This document shows positions 21,423-29,871 of a DNA stretch of 62,433 bases, piece after piece. Origin of the DNA: Polyangiaceae bacterium (GTDB taxonomy: Bacteria; Myxococcota_A; Polyangia; Polyangiales; Polyangiaceae). The notes beneath the pieces are model-generated. The model searched no databases, had not been told where the DNA came from, and saw only the letters and a program-made list of their open reading frames with translations. The stretch spans positions 1-62,433 of the forward strand of contig JAFGIS010000511.1 of the NCBI GenBank assembly GCA_016929495.1, written 5' to 3'. Numbering within the stretch: position 1 is the stretch's first letter; every line of letters starts with the position of its first letter. Both the position numbers and the translations under genes were made by a program.

Positions 21423-21433
21423 GCTAGTGGCGC
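21360..21433 (-). tRNA. tRNA-Arg (anticodon CCG)
   Basis: On the minus strand a complete cloverleaf can be folded: acceptor GCGCCAC/GTGGCGT, D-arm GCTC-AGCTGGATA-GAGC, anticodon arm TCGGC-CTCCGGA-GCCGA with CCG at positions 34-36, and T-arm GGGCG-TTCGAAT-CGCCC. CCA is not encoded. It reads CGG codons. Its 3' half is the integration site of the array, and the integrated elements keep it intact. Confidence 0.95.
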
Positions 21434-21525
21434 AGAAGTCAGAAATCACGAGTCGGTCAGGGCCGGGCTCACGGGTCGGGCACGGCGGGTCCCCGTTCGG
21501 GGGGCGTTAGTGTACCCTTTGTTCG

Positions 21526-22296
21526 ATGCGTGTCACTCCGATCCTGTGCCTGAGGGACAACTACGCTTACCTCGTCCAGCCTAACGCCGGGCCGGAGGCT
21601 CTGATCGTGGACCCGAGCGAAGCGGCTCCGGTGCTTCGTGCCGTCCGGGACGCTGGCCCCCGGATCGCCGCCGTCCTGTGCACGCACCATCACTGGGATC
21701 ACGTGGGCGGAGTCGAAGAGCTCTGCGCGCGAGCTGGCCCCATCGGCGTGTACGGGCACAGCTCCGAACGGTCGCGACTGCCGGGCCTGAACCAACCCCT
21801 CGACGACGGCAGCGTCTTCGAGGCAGCAGGACTGTCTGTCACGGCTCTGCACGTTCCGGGGCACACACGCGGGTCGGTGGCGTATCGGATCGAAGACGCC
21901 GTGTTCACGGGGGATACGTTGTTCGTTGCCGGCTGCGGGCGTCTGTTCGAGGGGACAGCCACCGACATGCACAGCTCCCTGGGCAGGCTCGCGAGCTTGC
22001 CTGACCAAACGCTCGTCTACCCGGGCCACGAATACACCCTGAACAACCTCCAGTTCGCCGCAAAGCTCGAGCCGGACAACCAGCGCATCCGTGCCAAGCT
22101 CGACCGGGTCGCCGAGCAGCGGCGTCGCGGTAAGCCGACCGTGCCCTCCAGCATGGGCGAGGAAAGGCTGACCAATCCATTCCTACGCGTGCGCGAGAAC
22201 CCCATCGTGCGAAGCGTGAGCGGCAGCCTCGGCCCTGACCCAGACGACGTGGCTGTCTTCGCTTCAGTGCGTGCGGCAAAGGATCGGTTCCAGTGA
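21526..22296 (+). CDS. gloB: hydroxyacylglutathione hydrolase (glyoxalase II)
   Basis: 256 residues, the usual size. The metallo-beta-lactamase fold has the metal motif THHHWDHVGG, then GHTRGSVAY, VFTGDTLF-AGCGRLFEG and PGHEYTLNNL, which is specific for glyoxalase II. The C-terminal segment (NPFLRVREN) is also typical. It hydrolyses S-lactoylglutathione to lactate and glutathione in methylglyoxal detoxification. The stop overlaps the next start (TGATG), so it is the first gene of a two-gene operon just outside the tRNA. Confidence 0.9.
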   Translation: MRVTPILCLRDNYAYLVQPNAGPEALIVDPSEAAPVLRAVRDAGPRIAAVLCTHHHWDHVGGVEELCARAGPIGVYGHSSERSRLPGLNQPLDDGSVFEAAGLSVTALHVPGHTRGSVAYRIEDAVFTGDTLFVAGCGRLFEGTATDMHSSLGRLASLPDQTLVYPGHEYTLNNLQFAAKLEPDNQRIRAKLDRVAEQRRRGKPTVPSSMGEERLTNPFLRVRENPIVRSVSGSLGPDPDDVAVFASVRAAKDRFQ

Positions 22297-23339
22297 TGCG
22301 CCGGATCCCATTCATCGCTCGCGAACGCTTTCACAGTTGGGCGCTGCTGCTCGGCCTGACGCTGCTCACCGCGGCCGCAACGCCGTCGTGCCGGGCCCGC
22401 GGAGCTGACCCGAGCGGAGCGAGCTCCCAGGCTCCAAGAACGCTGGGCGCGCACGCGGCCACCGGTCGTCCTATCGCGGGTCAACGGCCAAGTGCCAGCG
22501 GGGACAGCGCGGTCGAAGCTCCCTCGCAGGAGCTGGTCTGGGATTTCCCCGAATCACCCGAAGGTCCGACCCGCGTGGTCGTGTCGGTGCCAGCACACCG
22601 AGCGGAAGGCGCCAGGTACCCGGTTTTGGTGGCTTTCCACGGCAAGGGCGAAGCCCTGAAGGGACCCGAGCGGGGAGCGCGCGGCTGGGTGGACGACTAC
22701 CGGATGCACGCGGCCATCGCTCGATTGCATGCTCCGCCCCTGACGGACGCGGACCTGCACGGCTTCGTGTCACAGTCCCGCCTCAGCCGCCATAACCGGG
22801 CGCTCGCGAGCACGCCCTATCGCGGCCTGATCGTGGTCATGCCGTACACGCCTGTTTCGCTCGGCGGGGAGAAGCCGTTCGAAGTCGTTCTACCGTATGG
22901 CAGGTTTCTAGTCGAACGGGTGCTGCCGCGCGTCTATCGCGAGACGCCAGCGGTTGGGACCGCGGAGTCGACGGGTATCGACGGGGTGAGCCTCGGCGGG
23001 CGTGTGGGGCTGCTCGTCGGCCTGCAGCTACCGAAGGCATTTGCAGCGGTCTCAGTGCTCCAGGCCGCTTTCGACTCGGCGAATGCAACCGAAATCATGA
23101 CCCTGGCGCGCGAGGCTCGCGCCAACAACCCCAAGCTCGTGCTGCGCTTGGTCACGAGCGAGGACGACTACTTCCGGAATGCCAACCAGAACATTTCGCG
23201 CGCGCTCAGCGCCGCAGGGGTCGCGCACGAGCTGGTGGTGGTGCCTGGACCGCACGACTACGAGTTCAACCGGGGCCCTGGTGTCATAGAGATGCTGTTG
23301 TTCCATGACCGAGTCCTGCGGGGCCTTCCGGCGCCATAG
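22293..23339 (+). CDS. exported alpha/beta-hydrolase (esterase-like)
   Basis: 348 residues. The N-terminal signal segment (SWALLLGLTLLTAAATPSC) ends in a Cys that could be a lipobox. The catalytic domain has YPVLVAFHGKGE (oxyanion region), the nucleophile elbow GVSLGG and a late GPHDYEFNRG with the likely catalytic His. This is the esterase D/PHB depolymerase-like layout. It overlaps gloB by four bases. Substrate unknown. Confidence 0.7.
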   Translation: MMRRIPFIARERFHSWALLLGLTLLTAAATPSCRARGADPSGASSQAPRTLGAHAATGRPIAGQRPSASGDSAVEAPSQELVWDFPESPEGPTRVVVSVPAHRAEGARYPVLVAFHGKGEALKGPERGARGWVDDYRMHAAIARLHAPPLTDADLHGFVSQSRLSRHNRALASTPYRGLIVVMPYTPVSLGGEKPFEVVLPYGRFLVERVLPRVYRETPAVGTAESTGIDGVSLGGRVGLLVGLQLPKAFAAVSVLQAAFDSANATEIMTLAREARANNPKLVLRLVTSEDDYFRNANQNISRALSAAGVAHELVVVPGPHDYEFNRGPGVIEMLLFHDRVLRGLPAP

Positions 23340-23678
23340 AGAGCGCCGGTCGATGGACGGAACGGTTGTCGCCGCGGCGCGGCGCCTCCCGCAGGCACGC
23401 CCAGAGGCACCCGGCCCGCTCGGCCCGTCCGGCAAGCCAGCTCGCGAAGACGAGCCAACTGGAGGGGACCCGCTGCGAAAAACCGCCAAGATGGCCGTTC
23501 TAGCGCGGACTGGCTCCGGAGTAGGTGCTAGAGAGTGGTCCTGATATGGTGTAGGCTGCGGCGTCCGGGAACGGGCACTGGGGCGTATGTACCTCGAACA
23601 AGTTGGGTTACTCGACCGGCCTCCGCTAGGATAGCTGACCGTCGTACAGCGACGCTACAAGCGTGATTTCGGAGAAGT
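23340..23678. promoter_or_regulatory. intergenic region with a possible promoter of the PilZ gene
   Basis: 339 bp without a gene. TTGGGT (23603-23608), an 18-bp spacer and TAGGAT (23627-23632) make a sigma70-like promoter about 47 bp before the ATG at 23679. A GGAG ribosome site lies at 23670. Confidence 0.4.
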
Positions 23679-25043
23679 ATGGCCCAGGACACCAGGAAGG
23701 ATCCGCGCGCCAAGGTGCTCACCATGACGGTCCGCTACAAGAGCGCGACCCTGGACGAGTTCATCGAAAACCACTCTCACGACGTGAGCCGCGGCGGGAT
23801 GTTCATCAAGACCCCGTCGCCTTTCCCTCCTGGGACGCTGCTCAAGTTCGAAGTGAAGATCGCCGGGGAGCAGCGACTCATTCAGGGGGTCGGTCGCGTG
23901 GTGTGGCGGCGCGACACCTCTGACTCGGCGACCGAACGCCCTGCAGGAATGGGCATCAAGTTCATCAAGCTCGATGACAAGTCGAAACAGGTCATCGAGA
24001 GCCTAGTGGAGAAGCGGCGGGATGAAGAGTCCGCCTTCGAGCTGGGCGCGAAGGCCTCGGTGAGCGGGGGCGCGCCACGCCCGGAACGCGAAGCGGCCGA
24101 GGACGTTCCGACGAAGATGATCTTCCCCGAGGGCCCTTCCAACCCTCCCGCCCCCGAAGACCGGACGATGGTCAAGCAAGCGGCAGAGCTGCTGCAGGAG
24201 GCTCTGCGTGAAGCCGGTGGTTCCATCCAAGACGTCGAAGAGGCGCCCGCGGAGAAACCGCCTCCCAAACCAGAGCCTGCTCGTCGGATGCCTGAGCAGA
24301 GCGAGCAAGAGACGGCAAAGCCCGCCTCGGCGCCCGCGCAGACGGACAAGGCCCAGGCAGCCCCAGCACCCGAGCCAGAGCGCCTCGCACAACGCACGCA
24401 AGAGAAGGCCCGTCGCGTCTCCACGCCCGCGCGCGCGGCGCAGAGCGACGAGCGCGGCGGGGGCGGTGGTCGCGCGGTCGTCATCCTGCTCGCGCTCGGC
24501 GTGGCCGTGGCAGCCGTCTACCTCTTCGCGCAACGCGAGCCCAGTGCGCCCACACCCAAGGAGAGCCCTTCCGCCGAGCAGCAGGCAGCGGAGAGGGCCA
24601 AGCCCGAAGAGGTGGCGCCCCCCAGAACAGAAGAACCTGCCGGTACGGTCGCGGCCGCTGATGCTGCCGTGGCGGACGCGGGCAAGCCGGACGCTGAGGT
24701 AGAGACCAAACCCGTGGTCGCGAAACCGGCGCCCATGCCCGAGGTCAAACCGGAGAAGCGCGCGGCGGTCAAACCCGCACCTGTGGTCCCCAAGGTCTCG
24801 CTGAGGCCTGCCAAGCCCGAACCCGAGGAGCCGGTCGCTGGCGATGCCGGGCCTGCCGCGGCGACGCCCACGCCCTTCGCACCGGAGAGCGCGCCAGAAC
24901 CGGCTCCGGCACCCGCACCGGCTCCGACACCGGTGACGGCACCGATCCCGGCACCCACACCGGCCCCTGAGCTACCGGCCGCTGGACCTGAACCCAAGAA
25001 TCAACCGGCGCCCAGCGCGCCTGCCGAGACAAACCCCTACTGA
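23679..25043 (+). CDS. PilZ-domain protein with a transmembrane segment and Pro/Ala-rich tail
   Basis: 454 residues. Residues 1-110 form a PilZ domain of the type common in myxobacteria (HDVSRGGMFIKTPSPFPPGT, then GVGRVVW and PAGMGIKFIKL); the Arg of the classical RxxxR and the DxSxxG motif (DVSRGG) are visible. A Glu/Pro/Ala linker leads to one transmembrane helix (VVILLALGVAVAAVYLF, about 268-284) and a long Pro/Ala repeat. PilZ domains can bind cyclic di-GMP; this type often acts without it. The kinase gene follows after 107 bp. Confidence 0.75.
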   Translation: MAQDTRKDPRAKVLTMTVRYKSATLDEFIENHSHDVSRGGMFIKTPSPFPPGTLLKFEVKIAGEQRLIQGVGRVVWRRDTSDSATERPAGMGIKFIKLDDKSKQVIESLVEKRRDEESAFELGAKASVSGGAPRPEREAAEDVPTKMIFPEGPSNPPAPEDRTMVKQAAELLQEALREAGGSIQDVEEAPAEKPPPKPEPARRMPEQSEQETAKPASAPAQTDKAQAAPAPEPERLAQRTQEKARRVSTPARAAQSDERGGGGGRAVVILLALGVAVAAVYLFAQREPSAPTPKESPSAEQQAAERAKPEEVAPPRTEEPAGTVAAADAAVADAGKPDAEVETKPVVAKPAPMPEVKPEKRAAVKPAPVVPKVSLRPAKPEPEEPVAGDAGPAAATPTPFAPESAPEPAPAPAPAPTPVTAPIPAPTPAPELPAAGPEPKNQPAPSAPAETNPY

Positions 25044-25150
25044 AGCCAGGCTGACCCGCACGTTTCTCACGAAGGCACTGGCGCTTCGCTCGAGCAAACA
25101 CGCAGCGCGTAGCCGCGTGCCGGTCATGCCCGCTACAATCACCGCGGCGC

Positions 25151-27880
25151 ATGGTTGAAGCACCCAACAAGTCGGACCCTGGCACGGAGAAGAGCGATCC
25201 GCGCGTCGGGACAGTCCTGGCGGAGCGCTACCGCTTGGGCCGGCTGCTCGGGGTCGGCGGCATGGGGCGCGTCTACGCGGCCGAGCACGTGCTGATGCGC
25301 AAGCGCCTGGCCGTCAAGGTGCTGCACCGCGAATTGACACGGGTGCCCGAGGTCGTCGCTCGATTCGAGCGGGAGGCGATGGCCGCGGCCAACATCGATC
25401 ATCCGAACATCGCAGCAGCGACGGATTTCGGCAAGCTTCCGGATGGGGCCGTGTTCCTGGTTCTGGAATACGTGAGCGGACGAAGTCTTCGGGACGAAAT
25501 GTCGGCAGGTCCCATGCCACCCGCCCGGGCCCTGCACATCGCGAAACAGATCGCCTCGACCCTCGCGGCTGCCCACGCGCTCAACATCGTGCACCGCGAT
25601 CTCAAGCCGGAAAACGTGATGCTCGTCGAGAAGGGGAGCGACCGGGACTTCGTGAAGGTCCTGGACTTCGGCATCGCGAAGGTGCCCTTCGACGAAATCA
25701 GTGAACGCGGGTCGCTTCGTCCCGGTCAGAAGATAACCAAGGCGGGGATGGTATTCGGTACCCCGGAGTACATGGCACCGGAGCAGGCGCTGGCACAGCC
25801 GCTCGATGGGCGGGCTGATCTCTATGCTCTCGGCGTGATCCTGTTCGAGATGCTGGCCGGTGTTCGGCCCTTCAGCAGCGCGACTCAGGTCGGTATCCTC
25901 GGTCAGCAGCTATCGCTTCCAGTGCCGCGCATTGCCGACCGGGCTCCGGACGTAACGGTGCCGCCGCAACTCGAGCGCCTGTTGCAGACACTGCTCGCAA
26001 GGGACGCTTCAGAGCGATACGCTTCCGCGTCGGAAGTGGTGGACCTCATGGAGCAGCTGCGCGGCATTGCACCGACACACTTGCACCAACTGTTCACGTT
26101 GGCGCAGGGTTCGGGGCCTCTGCCGAGCGACTCATCTTCCCCCGAGTCCGTCCTACTCGAGAAGGCGGCACATATGGCTGATTCCACTGATCGGTCCAAG
26201 GCCCCCGACGACAGCCAGGCCTCAGCCCCGGCTCCTGTGGCGTCCCCGCAGGCTCCGGCGTCCGCGCCAGAGCGCGCGGCACCGACGAAGGTAGCGGCTT
26301 CACGCCCTCCGCTTGCGGCCCCGCGCCCTGGTAGTTCGCCTTCCCGCCCTCCCCTGTCGGCCCGCCCTCCCCTGTCGGGCCCGCGCCCTGGTAGTTCGCC
26401 TTCCCGCCCTCCCCTGTCGGCCCGCCCTCCTCTTCGGCCATCTCGGCCTCCCCCTTCAGCGTCTCGGCCTCCCCTCAGGCTGTCGCGGCCTCCCCCCGCC
26501 CCCTCCTCGAGGAGACCCAAACCCGCACCGCCCACATCGACGCGAGACGATGCACGCGACGCCCGTCCGCAGGCCGAGCCACCGGCAGCGCCCCTGTCCA
26601 CGGACGAAGCTCCGGATCGTGTCGTGAAGGCTGACGCGCCTGTCATCAGTGATGCTTCGACGGCCAACGCGGCCGACACGCCTGCCATCAGTGATGTTTC
26701 GACGGCCAGCGCGGCCGACACGCCTGCCATCAGTGATGTTTCGACGGCCAGCGCGGCCGATGCGCCTGCCATCAGTGATGCTGCGACGGCCCACGAAGTG
26801 TCGGACAACAAGCTCGCGTTTCCTCTCGGCGGGCCGCCAGCGCCGCCCGAAGTGGCCGTTTCCAAGGAAGCTGCGCCGCTCGACGAGCCTTTCGAGATCC
26901 CGCTGACCCCGTCGCTCGGCCGGTGGCTGCTTGGCATGGCACGGGCGCCCGTCGCCGCCTGGACCGCGGCGCGCGCGCGCCACAGCCGCTCAGCGGCCAT
27001 GAACCTCGCCAACGAATCGCCCAGCAGAACGACCGAACCTGTGCGCGCTGGCGCGCTACGCAGCGCGCTTGCCGGTGTGCCGCTGCCGGCCGTGGTCGCT
27101 GGAGTGGTGTTGTTCGTGGCTGTCTCGGTTGCCGGGGTGCTATTCCTATCCGGACGGTGGCACGGGCCCGCGCCCAGCCAGCCCCCTGGTGCCAAGGCAT
27201 CCCCCAAGGATCAGTCGGTCGCGCAGAAGCCGGCTCCGGCCCAGCCAAGCCCGCCCGCAGTCGTGACGCCGCCCGAGGCCGCGCCCAGCCTCGAAGAGCT
27301 CGCCAAGGCCGGGGAATCGGGAACCGCCGCGCTGCGTGCTCTGTCGGAGCGGTATCCGCGTGACGGCCGTACCGTGTTGGAGCTGGCCAAAAGCCTGCGA
27401 CGCGATGAGCGGTTCAGCGACGTCACCGAGGCGCTCGCTCGTGCGCTGTCCATCGACCCGAAGCTCAGCACCAGTGGAGAAGTCGCGACGCTGCTCTGGC
27501 AGGCCACGCAGAAGAGCGAAAGCCGGGCGCAAGCCTTTGCGCTGCTCGAGGACTCGATGGGAACGCGCGGCACGGACATCGCCTACGATCTGGTCACCAC
27601 CGAGGGCATTCAGCCCGTCGTCAAACGGAGAGCCGGGCAGTTGCTGCGCGGCGACAGGTTCGAACAGCAAGCCTCCGAGGCGCTCAAGGTAGCGGTGGCG
27701 CTGCGCACGGCGAAGAACTGCAAAGAGCAACGCGCGCTCATCGACCGCGTCGAGAAGTCCGGGGACCGGCGAAGCGTGCCCTACCTCCAGGCCATGCAGA
27801 AGAACCGATGCGTGGTGGGCAGCGCCGAGCAGCGCCTGCGCGCTGCCATCGAAGCGATTCAGCGGCGCCCGCGACGTTGA
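25151..27880 (+). CDS. Hanks-type Ser/Thr protein kinase, membrane anchored
   Basis: 909 residues. The kinase domain occupies about residues 25-290 with GVGGMGRVY (P-loop), AVKVLHREL (Lys), VHRDLKPENVM (catalytic loop), LDFGIAK and GTPEYMAPEQA (activation segment), so all catalytic residues are present. A long Pro/Ser/Arg-rich linker contains a 42-bp repeat. A transmembrane helix (VVAGVVLFVAVSVAGVLFL, about residue 650) precedes a helical C-terminal domain with TPR-like content. The 3' end overlaps the convergent DsbA-like gene by 22 bp. Confidence 0.9.
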   Translation: MVEAPNKSDPGTEKSDPRVGTVLAERYRLGRLLGVGGMGRVYAAEHVLMRKRLAVKVLHRELTRVPEVVARFEREAMAAANIDHPNIAAATDFGKLPDGAVFLVLEYVSGRSLRDEMSAGPMPPARALHIAKQIASTLAAAHALNIVHRDLKPENVMLVEKGSDRDFVKVLDFGIAKVPFDEISERGSLRPGQKITKAGMVFGTPEYMAPEQALAQPLDGRADLYALGVILFEMLAGVRPFSSATQVGILGQQLSLPVPRIADRAPDVTVPPQLERLLQTLLARDASERYASASEVVDLMEQLRGIAPTHLHQLFTLAQGSGPLPSDSSSPESVLLEKAAHMADSTDRSKAPDDSQASAPAPVASPQAPASAPERAAPTKVAASRPPLAAPRPGSSPSRPPLSARPPLSGPRPGSSPSRPPLSARPPLRPSRPPPSASRPPLRLSRPPPAPSSRRPKPAPPTSTRDDARDARPQAEPPAAPLSTDEAPDRVVKADAPVISDASTANAADTPAISDVSTASAADTPAISDVSTASAADAPAISDAATAHEVSDNKLAFPLGGPPAPPEVAVSKEAAPLDEPFEIPLTPSLGRWLLGMARAPVAAWTAARARHSRSAAMNLANESPSRTTEPVRAGALRSALAGVPLPAVVAGVVLFVAVSVAGVLFLSGRWHGPAPSQPPGAKASPKDQSVAQKPAPAQPSPPAVVTPPEAAPSLEELAKAGESGTAALRALSERYPRDGRTVLELAKSLRRDERFSDVTEALARALSIDPKLSTSGEVATLLWQATQKSESRAQAFALLEDSMGTRGTDIAYDLVTTEGIQPVVKRRAGQLLRGDRFEQQASEALKVAVALRTAKNCKEQRALIDRVEKSGDRRSVPYLQAMQKNRCVVGSAEQRLRAAIEAIQRRPRR
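26636..26794 (+). repeat. 42-bp tandem repeat in the kinase linker
   Basis: Three full units and a partial fourth, each coding for a 14-residue peptide (TPAISDVSTASAAD and variants). The units keep the frame. Confidence 0.8.
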
Positions 27881-29871
27881 GGGCTCGCGGCCTTTGGCGC
27901 CGGGCTCGCGGCCATCGCTCGCTCGAGCGCCAGATCGATGACGCGCCGGAATCGCGTCACGGACTGCAGCCCCTCCACGACATAGCCGTTGATCAATGTG
28001 GTTGGAGTACCACGGATGTTGGCCCTCGCGGCCGCAGCCTCGTCTCGCGCAATCGTGGGCTCGTGCCGGCCGTCCTTCAGCGCCAGATCGAAGCGCGTGC
28101 GGTCGAGCCCCAGTGCGTCGGCGTGGCTCTCGAGCACGTCTCGGCTCAGCTCCTCCGGCCCCGTCCCGCCGGGCCCTTGCTCGATGAGTTCACGCATCTT
28201 CCAGAACGCCGCCGGGCCGTGCTGCGCCGCGGCTTCGAGCACGGCCATGGACGCCATGCGCGCGTGCGGATGCGTTGCGAGCGGGAGGTGACGCCACACG
28301 ATGCGCAGCTGAGTCGGGTACAGCTTCTCCAACGCCTCGAGAGTCCGAGCGAGCGCGTGGCAGTATGGGCACGTGAGGTCGGCAAATAGCTGCAGTACCA
28401 CTGGCGCATCGGCGGGCCCGCGACTCGGACTGTCCGGGGGTACGTCGATCTCGGCGCGCCTTGGCTCCTTGGGTCCGCGAGCCGATTCCATGATGGTCGC
28501 GTAGACGCGCTTGGGCGCAATGCCCCGCTCGGCCACGAGTCGTTCGGCCAGAGCCTGCGATTCGGCGATCACCTCTTCGAAACGGTCGATGGGCTGCGCA
28601 CCGACGAGGCGGCGCCCGTTGATGAAGAACTGAGGGGTAGCCTGCACGTCGAGTTCGTCCGCCAACGCCTCGTCCGCTTCGATGACCGCGCGGTGCTTGT
28701 GTTGATCGAGAGCAGCCTGGGTGCGTCGCAGGTCCAGACCGGCTTCTCGGGCTATCCGAAGCAGCGTGTCTCGGTCCAGGTGGTGCTGTTCGGCAAACAA
28801 GCGCTCGGCTACCTGGAAGAACGCCCTATCGCCGCGTTGGGCACGAGCCTCGATGGCGAGCTGTGCAGCCGGCTCGGCATGCTCGTGAAACGGAAGATGT
28901 CGAAACACGACACGGAGCTGACCCGGATGCCGTCGCAACAGCTCAGCCAGCGTTTTCTCGGCCATGGCGCAGAAGGGGCACTCGAACTCGCTGAACTCGA
29001 CCATCGTCACCAAGGCGTCGGGCGCACCGCGGAAAGGCGCTCCGTCGGCAGGAATGCGCCAGATGCTCGTGTCCTCCTCGACAACGGGCTCCTCTTCGTC
29101 GGGCTCCTCTGGCTCGACCTTCAGGTTCACGGACACGCGCCGGACGTATAGATCCTCGGCGGGCACGCCCTGTCGCAGGAGCTCGGCCGTCGCAGCGAGC
29201 TCGCGGTCGATGATTGACTGGAATGACTCGATGGGCATCGCCCCGGAAAGCGTGGACCCGTTGATGCGAAATGCGGGTGTGCCCGGAGCGCCGATCTGGT
29301 CGGCCAGCTTCACGTCGGCGAGCACGTGTTCGCGCACCCGAAGCGAGGCGCTGTGGGCGCGGAATGTATCGCCGTCGACCCCGACCTGTTCCGCCCACTC
29401 GGCCAGGTTCGCCCGCTCGAGCGAGCGCTGGTTGCGGAACAGGAGCTCGGAATAGGCCAGGAACGCGTCGAGCCCGCCGAGCTCGTACACGGCTTGTGCG
29501 GCCAGGGCCGCGGGCATGGCCGATTCATGAAACGGCAGCGGGTGCTGTTTGAGCACGATGCGGAGCTGCCCGAGCTTGTACCTGTCGTGCAGCTCGCTCA
29601 GCGTCTGGTAGCCCTCGCCGGAGTAGGGGCATTCGTAGTCCAGAAACGCCACGATCGTGACGGGGGCGTCGGATGATCCCCAGCTTGGATCGTCGGCGTG
29701 GATCGGCACGCCGGATCCACGCGCAGCCGCCCCTCGACCGGCGGACGGCTGCGCGCGTACCTGGCTCGAGACGGGCACGCGCGCCGGTGAGCTCGGCGTC
29801 GCACAGCCGGCCGTGCTCAGGGCGAGCGCGGTCCCGAGCAGGACCGCGCCCCAGGCCCTCACACCGATCAT
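27859..29871 (-). CDS. lipoprotein with three DsbA-like thioredoxin domains (I)
   Basis: 670 residues. The signal peptide ends in a STAGC lipobox. Three consecutive DSBA/thioredoxin-4 domains each show an active-site region after a D/E-F-x-x-C pattern and a cis-Pro loop. Domain 1 has ECPYS (only one Cys), domain 2 ECPFC, domain 3 TCPYC; cis-Pro motifs are GTPAF, ATPQF and GTPTT. It should act in periplasmic disulfide formation or reduction. The start overlaps the stop of the second triple protein by ATGA (29868-29871), so the two are one operon transcribed leftward. Confidence 0.85.
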   Translation of the reverse strand: MIGVRAWGAVLLGTALALSTAGCATPSSPARVPVSSQVRAQPSAGRGAAARGSGVPIHADDPSWGSSDAPVTIVAFLDYECPYSGEGYQTLSELHDRYKLGQLRIVLKQHPLPFHESAMPAALAAQAVYELGGLDAFLAYSELLFRNQRSLERANLAEWAEQVGVDGDTFRAHSASLRVREHVLADVKLADQIGAPGTPAFRINGSTLSGAMPIESFQSIIDRELAATAELLRQGVPAEDLYVRRVSVNLKVEPEEPDEEEPVVEEDTSIWRIPADGAPFRGAPDALVTMVEFSEFECPFCAMAEKTLAELLRRHPGQLRVVFRHLPFHEHAEPAAQLAIEARAQRGDRAFFQVAERLFAEQHHLDRDTLLRIAREAGLDLRRTQAALDQHKHRAVIEADEALADELDVQATPQFFINGRRLVGAQPIDRFEEVIAESQALAERLVAERGIAPKRVYATIMESARGPKEPRRAEIDVPPDSPSRGPADAPVVLQLFADLTCPYCHALARTLEALEKLYPTQLRIVWRHLPLATHPHARMASMAVLEAAAQHGPAAFWKMRELIEQGPGGTGPEELSRDVLESHADALGLDRTRFDLALKDGRHEPTIARDEAAAARANIRGTPTTLINGYVVEGLQSVTRFRRVIDLALERAMAASPAPKAASPQRRGRR

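Noticed and set aside
2809-21433. Interpretation as a complete temperate prophage
   Set aside because: No capsid, portal, large terminase, tail, lysis or tape-measure gene is visible; the gene set fits satellites or integrative plasmids better.
25903-27207. 434-codon minus-strand frame within the kinase gene
   Set aside because: It mirrors the Pro/Ala-rich linker of the kinase as Gly/Ala repeats and has no independent start signal.
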